Assembly: GCA_014526335.1 (NCBI GenBank)
Contig: JACTAT010000002.1
Coordinates: 6,326,869 to 6,390,868, forward strand
DNA: 64,000 bases
Source of the DNA: Chrysaora quinquecirrha
Taxonomy: Eukaryota > Cnidaria > Scyphozoa > Semaeostomeae > Pelagiidae
Reading direction: 5' to 3'
Position 1 is the stretch's first letter. Every line of letters starts with the position of its first letter. The notes beneath the pieces were generated by a model, which saw only the letters and a program-made list of their open reading frames with translations, ran no database searches and was not told the DNA's origin. Of the stretch, positions 44,325 to 56,161 are shown one piece after another. The position numbers were made by a program, and so were the translations under genes.

Positions 44325-47300
44325 CTATGAAATTTCATTCTCAGAACAGAAACGATAGAAATATGGGAGATCGTAGAAATAATGTTCTTTGACACAATGT
44401 TCCATGATTCGTCCTCTCAAAAGACAGTTCCCATAATGCACAGCGTCCATTCTTGTGTTCGCCAAACCAAACTCAATCAACCAATCAACCATTTGATCAC
44501 CACGGAATACCTCCTTATAAGTTCGAAAATGGAACCTGAAAAGCGAACGACATTTTGGAAGATTTCTCGATTTATTCAATATTTTTACTCCCCTTTCTCT
44601 GATAAATCAATATTCTACTCCTCCCCTCTCCCACAAAGGGTACAGAAATGTTTGGTAGAAAACTCTCACAAATTTAGAGATTTAAGAGTTTGTATAAAAT
44701 GGAATCTGCAACAGTAAATACTGAAAATATCTGCAGAAACTCAGGAAAGAAGATGCAAATAACTAATAAAAAGGAAATTGATTAATGTCTCCTTGAGCAG
44801 ATAACAGGGGCCTGAATCCTTTCGTTCACTTTTACTCAAATTAAACTTGAATTTGAAGCAAAATTTGCTGCATTTTCCTCGCCTGCAATACAGGTCGTAA
44901 AAGGCTGAATGGATTCCCTAACTCAAGATTTCCACCATCTTCCAGAAAAATGTCGTGCAGTCCCAGACCTCTCTGAAACGTTCTAGACGAGTCTCAGACT
45001 AACAGAAACTTACTTCTGATTGAATCTTACCTTAAATCTTGGACCAAATCTCTTTGACATCTTTCCAGATGATGAATCTTAAATCTGAGGCAGAGATTTG
45101 TTGTCGCTGCATCCAAAGCACTTACTGGTTTTAATCGAATCTTCTTTGCAAGGCAGAAAGGTTGCAAGAGTCCCAATCTAATGAAAAAGATAAAATTTAA
45201 GTATAGTGTTAGCAATAAAGATTTTGGAAATGTAATAAATTATATTAAAAGAAAGGTAAAAGCAAAATGCAAGTATAAGCAAGTATAAGGCCAGATCTTC
45301 TATCAGAAAAAGCAATATCACACCTAGTAAACTATATCGACGATAACGTGCCCTTTAATTCACTGGAATAAAAGCAATAGAAACTTACCTTTCAAATGAT
45401 ATGAAGTTGAAAAACATCTTATTGAAACCAAAGACCGAAAATGAAACAAACCCCTGGAAAAATAAAAGAAAGATCGTAGCTTTTGGGGAAGAACCAGAGA
45501 AGAACTGCAACATGTGGAATTTTTTGGGTGCAGCAACGAAAAGACAATTTTTTCTTCTCAAAGGCCGTTTCTATTAAAAAGCAACCTCCATACAGGGACA
45601 ACTCTCTACAATGAACAATGACGTAAGTCCAACAGGTGTCTATCATACGGAGGTTGTAATATAATAATATGTATTTTTGATGCCATGATCTCTATTTGAT
45701 GCCTCAAAGCCTCCTCCAAGTACTGAATATTCCCCATGGCACTCAAGTTATCTACCTGCAGCACCGAATATCCGCCAGCGTTCTCAAAGATAACTCCCAC
45801 AGTACTGATAACATCATATCCCCCTACTGTACTGAAAATGTCCTATGGTTTTTGGTATGCCTCCCCATGGTACTGAACATTCGCAGCCTACTCAAAGATA
45901 ACCCCAAACAATGCTGAATACCCCCAGCAGTACTGATGATGCCAACCCACATGAATCATTATATCCCTCACAGTATTAAAAGTCTCCAACGGTACTCAAA
46001 GATTGCTCCCCACAGTACTGAATACCATTCCGCAGCAGAGTCAGGAAAATGTTACGGTCACACGGTCATTGACCGGAGGAAGGTCCATTAGAACAATAGA
46101 AAATATTTTGCCACACCCAAAACACGCCTATTTTTCATTGTTAACTGAGGAAGGTTTCCAGCTAAGGATATTTTTGTTTGGAGGAAGGTTGAACAGTTTT
46201 CTGGACTCTGTCCCGCAGTAATCATGATGCCTCTCCACATAAATCATCACATCCGCATTGTATTAAAAATTCCCCACGGTACTCGGAATTCCTCCTCGCG
46301 GCACTAAACATCCCCTTATCCCAACATGTACTGACAATTTCCCACGGAATTTAAGGATGCCACCCAAAGTACTGAATCCCCTCACAGTAATCATGTTGCA
46401 TCCACAAATAAATCACCATACCTTCTCTTGTGCTAAACATCCGCAACGGCACTCAGAGATGCCCCCTCATCTCACATATACTAGACATCCCCCACAATAC
46501 TTATCCCCAGGGTACTGTACCCACGTTACATGGGGTGATTGCTAGGTTTTTAAAAGAAGTAAAATACGACTAAACTCTACAAAAGTATATAGATACCTGT
46601 CCCAATGTGCAAATAACAACAAGAAATTCAATTTCAATAAAAATTCCAGTCTTTCTATTCTTCGCACGTCCAAATATTCTTTCCAAACACAAGAAGACAT
46701 TCTAAAAAAAAGTACCAAATAAAATACGACATTTTCCCGCTCTATTTTGCTATGACATTCAAGAAGTGGCACCGAAATCACAGAGATGGTCCTAGTTATT
46801 GGAGTCTTCTTCAACAAGAGTGTAGAAGGGCAAGGCTTCAGCAAGGACGTTTCCAATATGGCTAAGCAAAGCTTAACTTTGTTGGTGATTTTCATTCGCA
46901 ACTATCACTTGGATAGACATTGGGCGTATGAAACTTATTTTTTGTACCGCCGTCTCAAAATGGCAGACTTGGCAGGCCTCCGAAATCTTCTGCCACGAAG
47001 CTGGAAGGCTTCACAGACATTGCAAGGAATCTCGTTTTAAAGTTGCGAACACGCGGTTACCAGGGAGCCAAAGCAGACCATAGACCAACTTGGCACGAAA
47101 TCGTGCACTTGTAGATTGCAATCGCTTCAGAAGAGGTAGTGCAACAAAGTTTGCCTCAAATTCACGTTTAATTGAAGTTAAAGTAAAAGAAAGGATTCCA
47201 GTCCCGCTATATCTGCTGAAAGAGGCATTAAATAAAGTATTTTCCTTTCTGTGAGTTATTTGCACCTTCTTTCCTTTGTTTCTGTAGATATTTTCAACAT

Positions 47301-50300
47301 TTATTGCCGCAAATTCCATTCTTTCTTTTTCTTCCGTCTTTCGTTAATTTGAAGCAAATTGTTGCATGCACTACCTATCTTTAAGCGACCGCAATCCCGG
47401 TCGCTGTCGCTGCATGTGATGCGGAGAGGATTACCTAACTCAAGATGTCTGCTATCTTCCAGAAAAATTTCGTGCCAACCCAGACCTCTTTGAAAGGTCT
47501 ATTGCTTATAACATGCTAATTATTAAGGTCCTGCAAGTACGTACTGAACTGAAGAAAACTTGATGTAAATACTCACCAATATTGAGAAGAACGACAAGAA
47601 CAGAATCAGGATAATATGGCGGCTGAGCTGGTGTCGATCGCCTTGAAAATATTCATCCAGTGTCATTTCTTCTATGTCTTTGAGTCCATCAAATGTTTCT
47701 TGACTGACTTGACTTATTGGCGAAACAGACCCGTAACTAATTGAGCTGCTAGTGACATCCTTCAGAGTGCCAACTTCTTTGTCACTGTTCGTACTGGTAA
47801 GGAGAGGATTGCAAGGGTCTCTGGTACAGCAGGGTAGCTGTCCTTCATGGCAGCAGGGTGTTTTAGGCAGGTCTTCGATGTCAAACTGTCTCTGGCAAAG
47901 GGTTTTGCATTGGCGACACCTGGTATGGAAAAGCAGTGTTGAAAACACAGAGCAAAAACACAGAGCAAAAATGGGATAAGAATCCAAGGTCCCAAATAAA
48001 ATATTAAATAATAGAATAATAGAACAATAAAGAAGTGGAACAATTACGAACGATCTCAATAGGTATTCAAAATCTATTACAGCTTTTTTTTTCGATTGGA
48101 TCTTGAGCAGGTCTAGAGTTTCTCATGGGTGTTGCATGGCAGACCTAGATAGATAGATAGACGGACAGACAAACACTACAGACAGACGTAGCAGGCAGAC
48201 GTAGCCAACAGGCAGACAGACAGGCAGAAAGACCTAGCAGACTGATAGACGGAAATATAGATAGGTAAGCAAGTAAACCTTTTATCTTCGCAAGGTGTTT
48301 AACTTAGCACAGGGGGAAGCCAAGGGCTAATCTAGGCAATGCGACCCTAGTCGTTCCTCTCGATGTGACCACACCTCGGGATTCTTTTTGCCTTTTGCCT
48401 GGAATTAGAGAGAGCTGGCAACTCTCCTTACTCTTCGTGGTGAGTTTTAACTTGGAGGGAATTGAACCCAGAACCACAGATTGCCAGTCAGACTCGCTCC
48501 CCGCTTGTCAGTTCTCACCACAAGGAGTCCCACAAATAGATAGATGGTAGCGAAATGAAAATCAGAGAAAGCAAGGAATAAATTATCAAATTATAATTCT
48601 TACATTTCTTTTCTATTTGCAGCGGCGGATTCTTCATCAGGAATAAGGTTTTCCTTTTCTTCTGTTCTCTTTGCTGCTTTTTTACATCTACAATATTTGT
48701 CACATCTTTGTAGAACGATCAGACAAACAATCGTCGTAATCACACAGCAAATCAACACAACCACGAGGATCCAGTTGAAATATTTCTAGACAAGAAGGGC
48801 AAAATATCAGCCCAGCAAGGATGAAAGCAGTTTTCCCACTCCATCAGAAGGAATTTAATATTAAGATTTTTATTAGAAGGTAAATCTTGCAAACAGTGTT
48901 AAAGTTCTTCAAAAAAGAAATGGCGTTGCCGAGTGGTTAAGTCCTTCAGCTCACGATCGGCAGGTCCTGGGTTTCGAATCTCGACAGGACCACGTTCCAC
49001 AAGCGTACAGTCAACTCAGCTGTCCATCCTTCTGAGGTCGGTAAATGAGTACCCAGGGTATTCGTTCTAGAACATCAGTCTAGGGGCACAAGCCGCAGGT
49101 CCATATCAGCTGTATAGCTGCCAGAACCCCTGACCTGCGTTAGCAAATCAAGGTTGCTTGCTGATAAAGGGCCCCAAGATGTCAACTTGAGTTCAACTTC
49201 TATACCAGAAAAAATGAAACTTAAATACGATACAGTACCAAATCAACTTACATTTTGATCCATGTACAAAAGAAAAGAATTCTTCTCGTGACTTGAAAGA
49301 GAGGCCGTTCCTGATCTAGTTAATGTCAAACTGAGGCACAAGCATAAAGGTAAGCTAAAAGTAAAATGGAGACATTTTTCAGTCTTTTGGTTGGCTTCGT
49401 TCTATTTTATGCATGAAGTAAAAAAATTAGAAAATTCTTCATAAAATTAGCAGAAGCACGTTAGTACTGCGTTGACAGAAGTTTGTTTTTTTGTTTACAC
49501 TCTCCAGTTAATTCAGCTTGTTTTGTTACTTTATCATGACCACCCAGCGTTATATTTATGACTTTTTTCATTTTGGCACACATCTGGGTAAGATATTTTC
49601 GTCGCTAATTATTTCGGACACTTTCTAACGTGTCATAGTTTTAACAGCGTCGGGTGAAAAGACTTCAAGCGCACTTTTTGAAATGCTTCTTTTATTTTTA
49701 CAACTCAAAAATATGTACTGCGAAAGATTTTTTAAATGTAGGATATACCTTAAAAGCTCTATTAATCCCCCTCTCTTTTCTAAGCCCCCTATCTATCCCA
49801 CATTTTCAAGTGAAAATTTGAAATAATCCTCCTCTCTATTAAGCCCCCTCTTATTTTGGCTACTAGTAGTAAACATACGAAATTAAATTAAGTTAAGAGG
49901 TAATATGCTTGATGTCCAAAACTTGTGTCTTATAACTACTAATAACTACTAAGTTTCATGTTTTATGTTATCTCAGGGACTTTCTTATATAGTGCATTTA
50001 TTAATATCTGTAACATCCGTCTTTATAAATAAGAAGCAAAATAAGTTAAATAATTTTTTTCAGCCCCCACTCCCTAATACGTCACCTCTCTAATAAGTCC
50101 CCCCTCAAAAACTTCCAAAATGAAATAAGCCCCCCCCCCCCGGGGTCTAAATAGAGCTATTGCGGTACTGTATAAGGTATATCAGACGAAATACTAAATA
50201 TAATCTCACATCATTCCGACAGAAAGAATGAACCATCTAATCTTGAATAAGTATTTTTCTCCACGACATCTCACAATGAATAAAGCGTATGATAACAATG

Positions 50301-53300
50301 CTGTCCAACAGTAGCTTCCTAGGAGACCAAAGACGAAGAATGCAAAAACAACTTTCGTCGAATATGCGTCGCTTATTGATGATGCCACTGAGAAAACAAG
50401 CTGAAAAACACGAAAATAAACCAAATGAATTTGTTACATCAAGTTTAAGTTTTATTAGGACAGTAATGCATCGCATCCGAGAAAGTGATTCACGGTCATT
50501 ATTGTGATGGGGGTCAATGATTAAACATATGGCTTTTAATTTGGAGGAAAAATGAAGAAGCACACGCTTTAATAACAGGGGAAAATTTCACATCATAAAG
50601 AACTTTGGAATCTGAGAAAATCGTACAACAGTGGCACTACACTCATGACATTCTTCGTAGTCTACGCTACTTTACCCCCCCCCACCCCCACCACACTGCT
50701 CTAACTACCACTCCATGGAAAAAGCAATTATGTTGTTATAGTTGCTCATCGCTGTTTCCGAAAGATGGGGGAGGAATGTAATAAGTCTACAGTGGCGTAG
50801 GTAGAAGAAAGCTTTTTGGAGCTGAATTGTTTTGTTAAACAACAGGAATAATGGAAGACCATCCAAACAATAGCAAAAACAATAACCTTCGTGAATAACG
50901 GGAAGCTGCCGCACCATCAGCCCTAGAGGCTAATATGGCCCTGGTCCAGCAAGTTGATCCTGTATGGGGATTGCAAAATACATAATTTCAATACCAAAGT
51001 AAGAATCCTTAACAAGAACAGGTGACAAGGTCTCAGAGTTAAGTAAAATTCGAATGACAAGAAGGGCGTTACCTGGTTGAAGATGAGGCACATTGTGAAC
51101 TTATGGAGTGGTCTTCTGTGGAGCTTTGTGGAGAAAAAGACAACGAACACCCAAACCTAACAAGGTAAACAAAACTTATCATCGCATTGAAACAGCTTAG
51201 GCCCTAACCGAAAGATCAAACATTGTTGGTCAAACATTTTCGATTTTCTTTAAAACAAATGTTTGACCGTTTGGCCACGTCTAAAAACATTGCTTCTGCA
51301 TGTGTATAAACGGCCAAACATTTTGCTCGACAAACAAATTTCAAATGTTCAAAATTTCAAATGTATGAGATGAAACTAAGTCATATTCTATAACATCAAG
51401 ATGTAGAATTTAAAACTTCCTTGCATCTTTTGAATAGGTGAATGCCTCAAGGCCATTGCCAAACGATCAAAAATTGTTTGACAAACATTGAAAATTTGCA
51501 TGTCAAGGCAAAATGTTTTACCGTTTGACCATGTCACAAAACATGGCTAGTTAAACATAAATTGCATTCGTCAATCAAAACAATGTCAGTCAAACATATT
51601 TTGTTTTCGTCAATCAAAACAATGTTTTTCAACCATGTCAAAAACATTGTACCACAAATTTAGCTTATCGTTGCTTGAAGAGCAATGTTTGGTGACGTGG
51701 CTAGACGGTCAAACATTGCTTGCAAAGCAAATCTCAAATGTTTGACCAATAATGTTTGATCGTTTGGCGAGAACCTAAAACAAAAAACAAGAAAGTAAAA
51801 ATATAGCATTTTTAAGTCGAGTTGAATGCAAAAACAAATTCAAGTGAACTTACACAGCAAACTGCACTCAGGATGCCTATATCAAAAGTTGCTTTTTCGA
51901 ATGCTTTGTCGACCTCAGGTTTTGCTGACTGCATCATGGAGATCATTTTTGAAGAGACAAACATGATTGGTGCAGACAACAATGTCCCAAGTACCATACT
52001 TGTACCAATCTGAAACAGAACGCTAAACTAAATAAATGTCAAATGCCAAAAGTCAATAGTCAAAAGTCAAAATTCAAAAGTCAAAAGTCAAAAGTCAAAA
52101 GGCAAAAGTCGAATGTCAAACTGTAAGGGTGCGTAGGACATTTAGCTTTTGAATTCTGCAAAGTGTACGTTTCGCAGGCTTAAGCAATGAAGTTTGACAG
52201 GATTACAGCATAATGTTACCACAGATAGGCCAGCATTAGGAAAACTCACAGTTTCAACTTGGACATTGTACATGGTCGCAAACACGACGACAGTAGGAGC
52301 AGTTGGAAGTGTTCCATAAATGAATGCAAATGAGGGAAGGCATTCTGCAACGTGGTCATTAGATCCAGGGTGCATCTCATCTGTGGTGTTACCGGATTTG
52401 AACCAAGATACTGTCTGACGTGCCATCATTGGTAAAATCAAGCTAAAAAGACAAAAATTTGGGATGAATTCAAATGATAATCAAGAAGCATAGCTCTAAA
52501 AAGATTGGAACAACATCTATAGATCTAGTTAAAACATGAAACGTCTTTGGCCATAATTAATAGTTTCGTTCGTCTGACAATCCTCAGAGTTTAGAAACAG
52601 ACCGAAGCAATTTTCTCAGGCGGAATTTATACCCAGATGCAGATCGAAATGCACGAATCGTAAAGCAAAGCAAGAATGGTATTATGCTTTCAACACCAAT
52701 CAGCTCACGGTATACAGCGGGATGACCAATCAAATTCATTGAAGAGACCAAGTGAGAAAACAAACTATTTCTGTCTACACAGAACCGGTCTTTGGCTTTT
52801 GATGTGGACAGGTTCACAAAACGCTTAAATGAAACATTGATGAAGCTTTGTCAATTATTCTAAAGATTTAATAGGTATCCCTCCTACGTAGGCAGCAGTC
52901 ATCATCAGGCACCGAAGCAGACGTTAATGAACAATGTTGGTCATTGTCCAGGGTATTACAATTATGGCTCGATCGTGAGGTTTTCTAATTGAGTCGTTCG
53001 ATAATGACGAGACCAAAGAAGGGAATGGAAACCATTTGCGCATATCAACAACAGCGTCATCCGATATCCATCAGGTCATTTATCAAACCATCAGGGAAAA
53101 TAGACGCCAGTTGCGACGTTTAAAGGCCCGTTTCCACTTCGTTCGCATTCGCTGTTCGCTAGCAATCAAAAAATGGCGAACGCGAAGTGATTTTGATTTC
53201 CGCTGCAAGTTAAGCTCAAGCTTTTGCAAATGTTTTACTTTTTCATCACCTAAAATTGATCACGAAGGCTGTATTCTGTTCGCAAGCGAGCGGCGAACTG

Positions 53301-55338
53301 CAAATTCGCTAGCGAAAAGCGAATGCGAACGAAGTGGAAATGGGCCTAAAGTCGATGATACAACGACGCACTACCAGTAAAGCACCAATTAATTTAGCCG
53401 ACTCGACATGTTTTGGACAATTTCGGACATTTTAGTACAGCGCAGTGATTTCCCATCAAAGGTCGAACTTTCGCACGATTAAAATGAAGGACATAATTTA
53501 TTTAGCAACATATGATCGTAATCGTAAGTTATTTTCTTATTCATAAATTCAAACGAAAATAACTTTATTTACTTAACATACTTATATCTACTTCACGCTA
53601 CGATACAATACAAGAATTATATCTTACAATTATAGTAAAGTCAGTCTAGCGATTTTATGTAATTCATGTCGATCTCACTAAGCATAATACATCGTTGCTT
53701 AATCGTCTGTTCAAAGGGAGGGGGTGGTGTGGGCAATCTTACTTATCAACGAAATCGCTATCGACGTGTGAAGAGTCTTGATCACACACAAACCTATATA
53801 CTGTATACTCCCTTGGGTCCTGACCTATGCAGTACTGCAATTCTAACTTTCCACAAAATACCTTCCTTTCTAAAACAATGTATCACGCTTCTATCCTTTC
53901 TCCTTGGGTATGGGATAAGTAAATTCATTTATCGATATGAATTAGCCATAACAAAGTTATAAATACCTTTTGCAGGCCACCAATAAGAATGGCACAACAA
54001 GATCAAAACCACGATAATTTTTCATGTTTCCAACCAAACTAAATCCAAGATAGAACAGAGCAGTAGCACCAAAAGATTCAGCAAGAACTTTCAAAAAGCA
54101 GTCAAAAACCAATTGGTTTTATCGACTTTGCAAGCAGTGAAAATCTGATTGATAATAACACCGATGATGACCATGAAAACAAGAGGGTTCGTGATGATAC
54201 CCTTGAATGTTTTGAGTAGCAATTTGTATTTGCCAGTGTTGTTCTCTTTATCTGATGAGTTTTTATTCAGCTCAAGCAGTAATAAGCCAACTGGATTCAG
54301 CAAGGCAATTGATACAGGTATTAACAGGTATATGTATTGTAGGTATTCTGGATGCGTGCTCTTGAAAATGGCATCGACTGTAGAAAAACAACGAGGATTC
54401 AATTGAATAAAAATCCCTCGAATAAATGCCCCTCACGATTAGTTGAAAAACTTGTTAACGCCCCAGGCACTTAATAATTGTTTTGCCGACTTGACCAGTC
54501 AATCATGTCTGTCCCACTTCTTTGGTACTGCTATTCTTTCCACTATGCATTGACTTAACGCCTCCTCTTTTAAACGCCGCCGTCGCTCTCGAATAAACGC
54601 CCAAACTATAAGTAGAAAAGCTTGTTAAAGGCCCGGGGGCTAATGATTGATTTTCCAACTTGGCCAGTCAATCATGTCTGTGCCATTTCTTTAGTAATGC
54701 TATTCTTGCCGTTATGCATCGACTTAATGCCTTCTCTTTTAGACGCCGTCGTCGCTCTCGAATAAACGCACAAACTATAATTTGAAAAGCTTATTAACGC
54801 CTCGGGCGCTTATTGATTCCCCAACTTGGCCAGCGGCATAAATAACCATAGATATACAAAAGTACAATGGTCCTTGCTGGAACAGCTGCCACGGCGCGCG
54901 CGTGGAAATCAGCTGATCTGATGTGAGGGCAAAAAATTTGGCATAAAAACAAAGCAATTAGCTAGACTACCTATACTTACAAAGAGGCAATCCAAGTGCC
55001 AAATCATTCGACTGTGTCACGAAAATGGCGAATAAGCCAGCTTTTCCAAGGTTCTCTGAAACTGGTTTACTGACGTAAAGTGTCAGTAACAAGACGAGGA
55101 GAAACAGCGCAGCTTTTGCAGTAAGAATACCAAACCAAAATGCCCAGTTGACTTTAGAAAAATCCAGCTCGACCATTGACTTGAATATTATTGCAGGAAG
55201 AGCCACTCTTGAGATATATATCTGTATCCCATGTGCTTGATTTTCTGACAAAATGTTGATTCTCCCACATAAATATCCGATGAGAACGATACCGAAGCAC
55301 TCCACAAGAGTAGGATAGACATTACTGAAGGGACCCAT
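44325..55338 (-). CDS. GPR155: GPR155 / LYCHOS lysosomal cholesterol-sensing protein (one frame shift)
   Basis: Family role: lysosomal membrane protein with a permease-like N-terminal half, a GPCR-like bundle and a C-terminal DEP domain, linking cholesterol to mTORC1. Exons (minus): 55338-54981, 54377-53967, 52442-52250, 52009-51854, 51156-51073, 50400-50210, 49330-49252, 48785-48604, 47919-47577, 46701-46597, 45453-45389, 45177-45031, 44535-44325. Total about 841 residues (human about 870). Landmarks: ECFGIVLIGYLCGR, THPEYLQYIYL, NPLVFMVIIGV, FIYGTLPTAPTVVVFAT, LLSAPIMFVS, the Cys-rich loop CCHEGQLPCCTRDPC, and DEP motif RGDQMVDWLIEFGLA ending at ENEIS. Exon 2 needs one extra T in the run read on the minus strand as GCTTTTTGAAAG (about 54093-54097) to stay in frame; both sides match the family, so this looks like a homopolymer error. 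All other phases agree. It lies head-to-tail with BLOC1S1. Confidence 0.95.
44900..44995. repeat. Dispersed repeat shared with 47405-47505
   Basis: The segment cctaactcaagatttccacc then atcttccagaaaaatgtcgt and cccagacctctctgaaa recurs in another GPR155 intron at 47430-47490 with a few differences. Confidence 0.65.
45660..46535. repeat. Degenerate satellite (ccccacagtactgaata unit)
   Basis: About 30 imperfect units of 24-27 bp containing (c/g)(c/a)acagtactgaat or catggtactgaacatt fill a GPR155 intron. A stretch at 46040-46200 (gtcattgaccggaggaaggt) is unrelated and interrupts the array. Confidence 0.75.
47405..47505. repeat. Dispersed repeat, second copy
   Basis: Matches 44900-44995 (cctaactcaagatgtctgct, atcttccagaaaaatttcgt, acccagacctctttgaaa). 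Both copies lie in introns of the same gene and in the same orientation. Confidence 0.65.
48145..48265. repeat. AGAT/AGAC microsatellite
   Basis: A run of agatagatagatagac passes into interrupted cagacagac and cagacgtag units in a GPR155 intron. Confidence 0.85.
48921..49240 (+). repeat. tRNA-derived SINE with A and B boxes
   Basis: The head reads ggcgttgccgagtggttaag ... ctgggtttcgaatctcgac. TGCCGAGTGGTTAAG is a good A box of the tRNA-Leu/Ser type and GGTTTCGAATC is a one-base variant of the B box. About 240 bp of non-tRNA body follow (aggtcggtaaatgagtaccc, ctgcgttagcaaatcaagg). It lies in a GPR155 intron. Confidence 0.75.
49735..50165. repeat. AATAAGCCCCC-type degenerate repeat with long C run
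   Basis: Motifs taagccccctat, aagccccctcttatt, aataagtcccccctc and taag followed by 14 C recur across this GPR155 intron segment. It is noncoding. Confidence 0.5.
50655..50805. mobile_element. MITE with TAGACTTATTAC-type ends, copy 2
   Basis: It starts cgtagtctacgctactttac and ends gaatgtaataagtctacagt then ggcgtag. Internal cgctgtttccgaaagatggg matches 35465-35582. Confidence 0.6.
51199..51777. repeat. Two adjacent foldback elements in a GPR155 intron
   Basis: The first starts taggccctaaccgaaagatc and breaks off near 51365. The second starts aaggccattgccaaacgatc at 51450 and ends aatgtttgatcgtttggcga at 51769. The right part with gacgtggctagacggtcaaa is typical of the family. Confidence 0.7.
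52030..52118. repeat. AAAAGTC heptamer repeat
   Basis: About 11 units of caaaagtcaaaagtcaaaag with minor variants, beside GPR155 exon 4. Confidence 0.88.
53124..53349. mobile_element. MITE with long TIRs (TTCCACTTCGTTCGCATTCG)
   Basis: The left end aggcccgtttccacttcgtt + cgcattcgc is inverse to the right end gcgaatgcgaacgaagtgga + aatgggcct, about 29 bases with one mismatch. Internal cgctagcaatc / aaattcgctagcg extend the pairing. High arm identity suggests recent activity. Confidence 0.82.
54417..54840. repeat. 170-bp tandem repeat, 2.5 copies
   Basis: The block tcgctctcgaataaacgc begins near 54583 and 54752, and a degraded copy is near 54417. Shared internal landmarks are acttg(a/g)ccagtcaatcatg and cttgttaa-g-cc. 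It is in GPR155 intron 1. Confidence 0.8.
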
Positions 55339-56161
55339 GGCCTAATTAGAACTTACCTGCCATCGAGCCAGCATACGAGTGATAAATTTGTTTTGCAGGT
55401 TGTTGGAACTCGAGGTTCTCCAATTTGCATGATAAAATCGTCTGATGTTTCAAGACAGATCATGTTTTTGTTGCATAACATTTAACATTGTATTCATTTT
55501 AATGAAGGAGAAATAATGTGGTTTCTTATTGTCTCGTGTCATTTTCTGGTTTGGTAAAGTATAAAACTCAGACCAAAGACCTTCGGAATCATTGAAATGA
55601 AACCCGGACTCATGGAAGTTTGGATCAACAGAACTTTGGATCTTTTGCTTCTCTTTCCAGACCAACCGCATTCAATAATCATGAAAACACAACTATGGTC
55701 ACACGTATTTAGATATTTTTAATAAACACTGAGTGGTTAGCTTGCTTGACAAATTTGAGTCCTAAATTAAAACTATGATTTTTGAGTTTTTTGCACAAAC
55801 AACTAATGTAGTTTTTAACAACAAATTTCTTTCAGAATTCTCGACTTTAATAACCCTAAGTGTTTGGTAATTTGTAAATTGCTAATGAGAAATTAAATTG
55901 AAGTAATTAAGGTAATGTGGATAGAATGTGTCTTGTTTTTGCCAACTTCAAATTGCTTAATGATCTGGTGCCAAGAACTTTTAATGACAAAGTAAACAAC
56001 ACAAAATATCACAAGAAGTTCTAGGTCTAAAGGCAGCAATATAATCATTGTCAATTATTTAAATTAATAAATTGATATATACATACTACATTCATGTTTG
56101 TCTTTTTCAACCGTATTCTATCTGTGCATTCCCTCTCATTTACAAAGCTTTAAAGTTGTCA

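Noticed and set aside
47752..47979. Plus-strand open frame over GPR155 exon 9
   Set aside because: Antisense shadow of the conserved Cys-rich loop exon on the minus strand.
48921..49000. Functional tRNA gene
   Set aside because: A and B boxes are present but the acceptor stem does not close, and a non-tRNA body follows; a SINE fits better.
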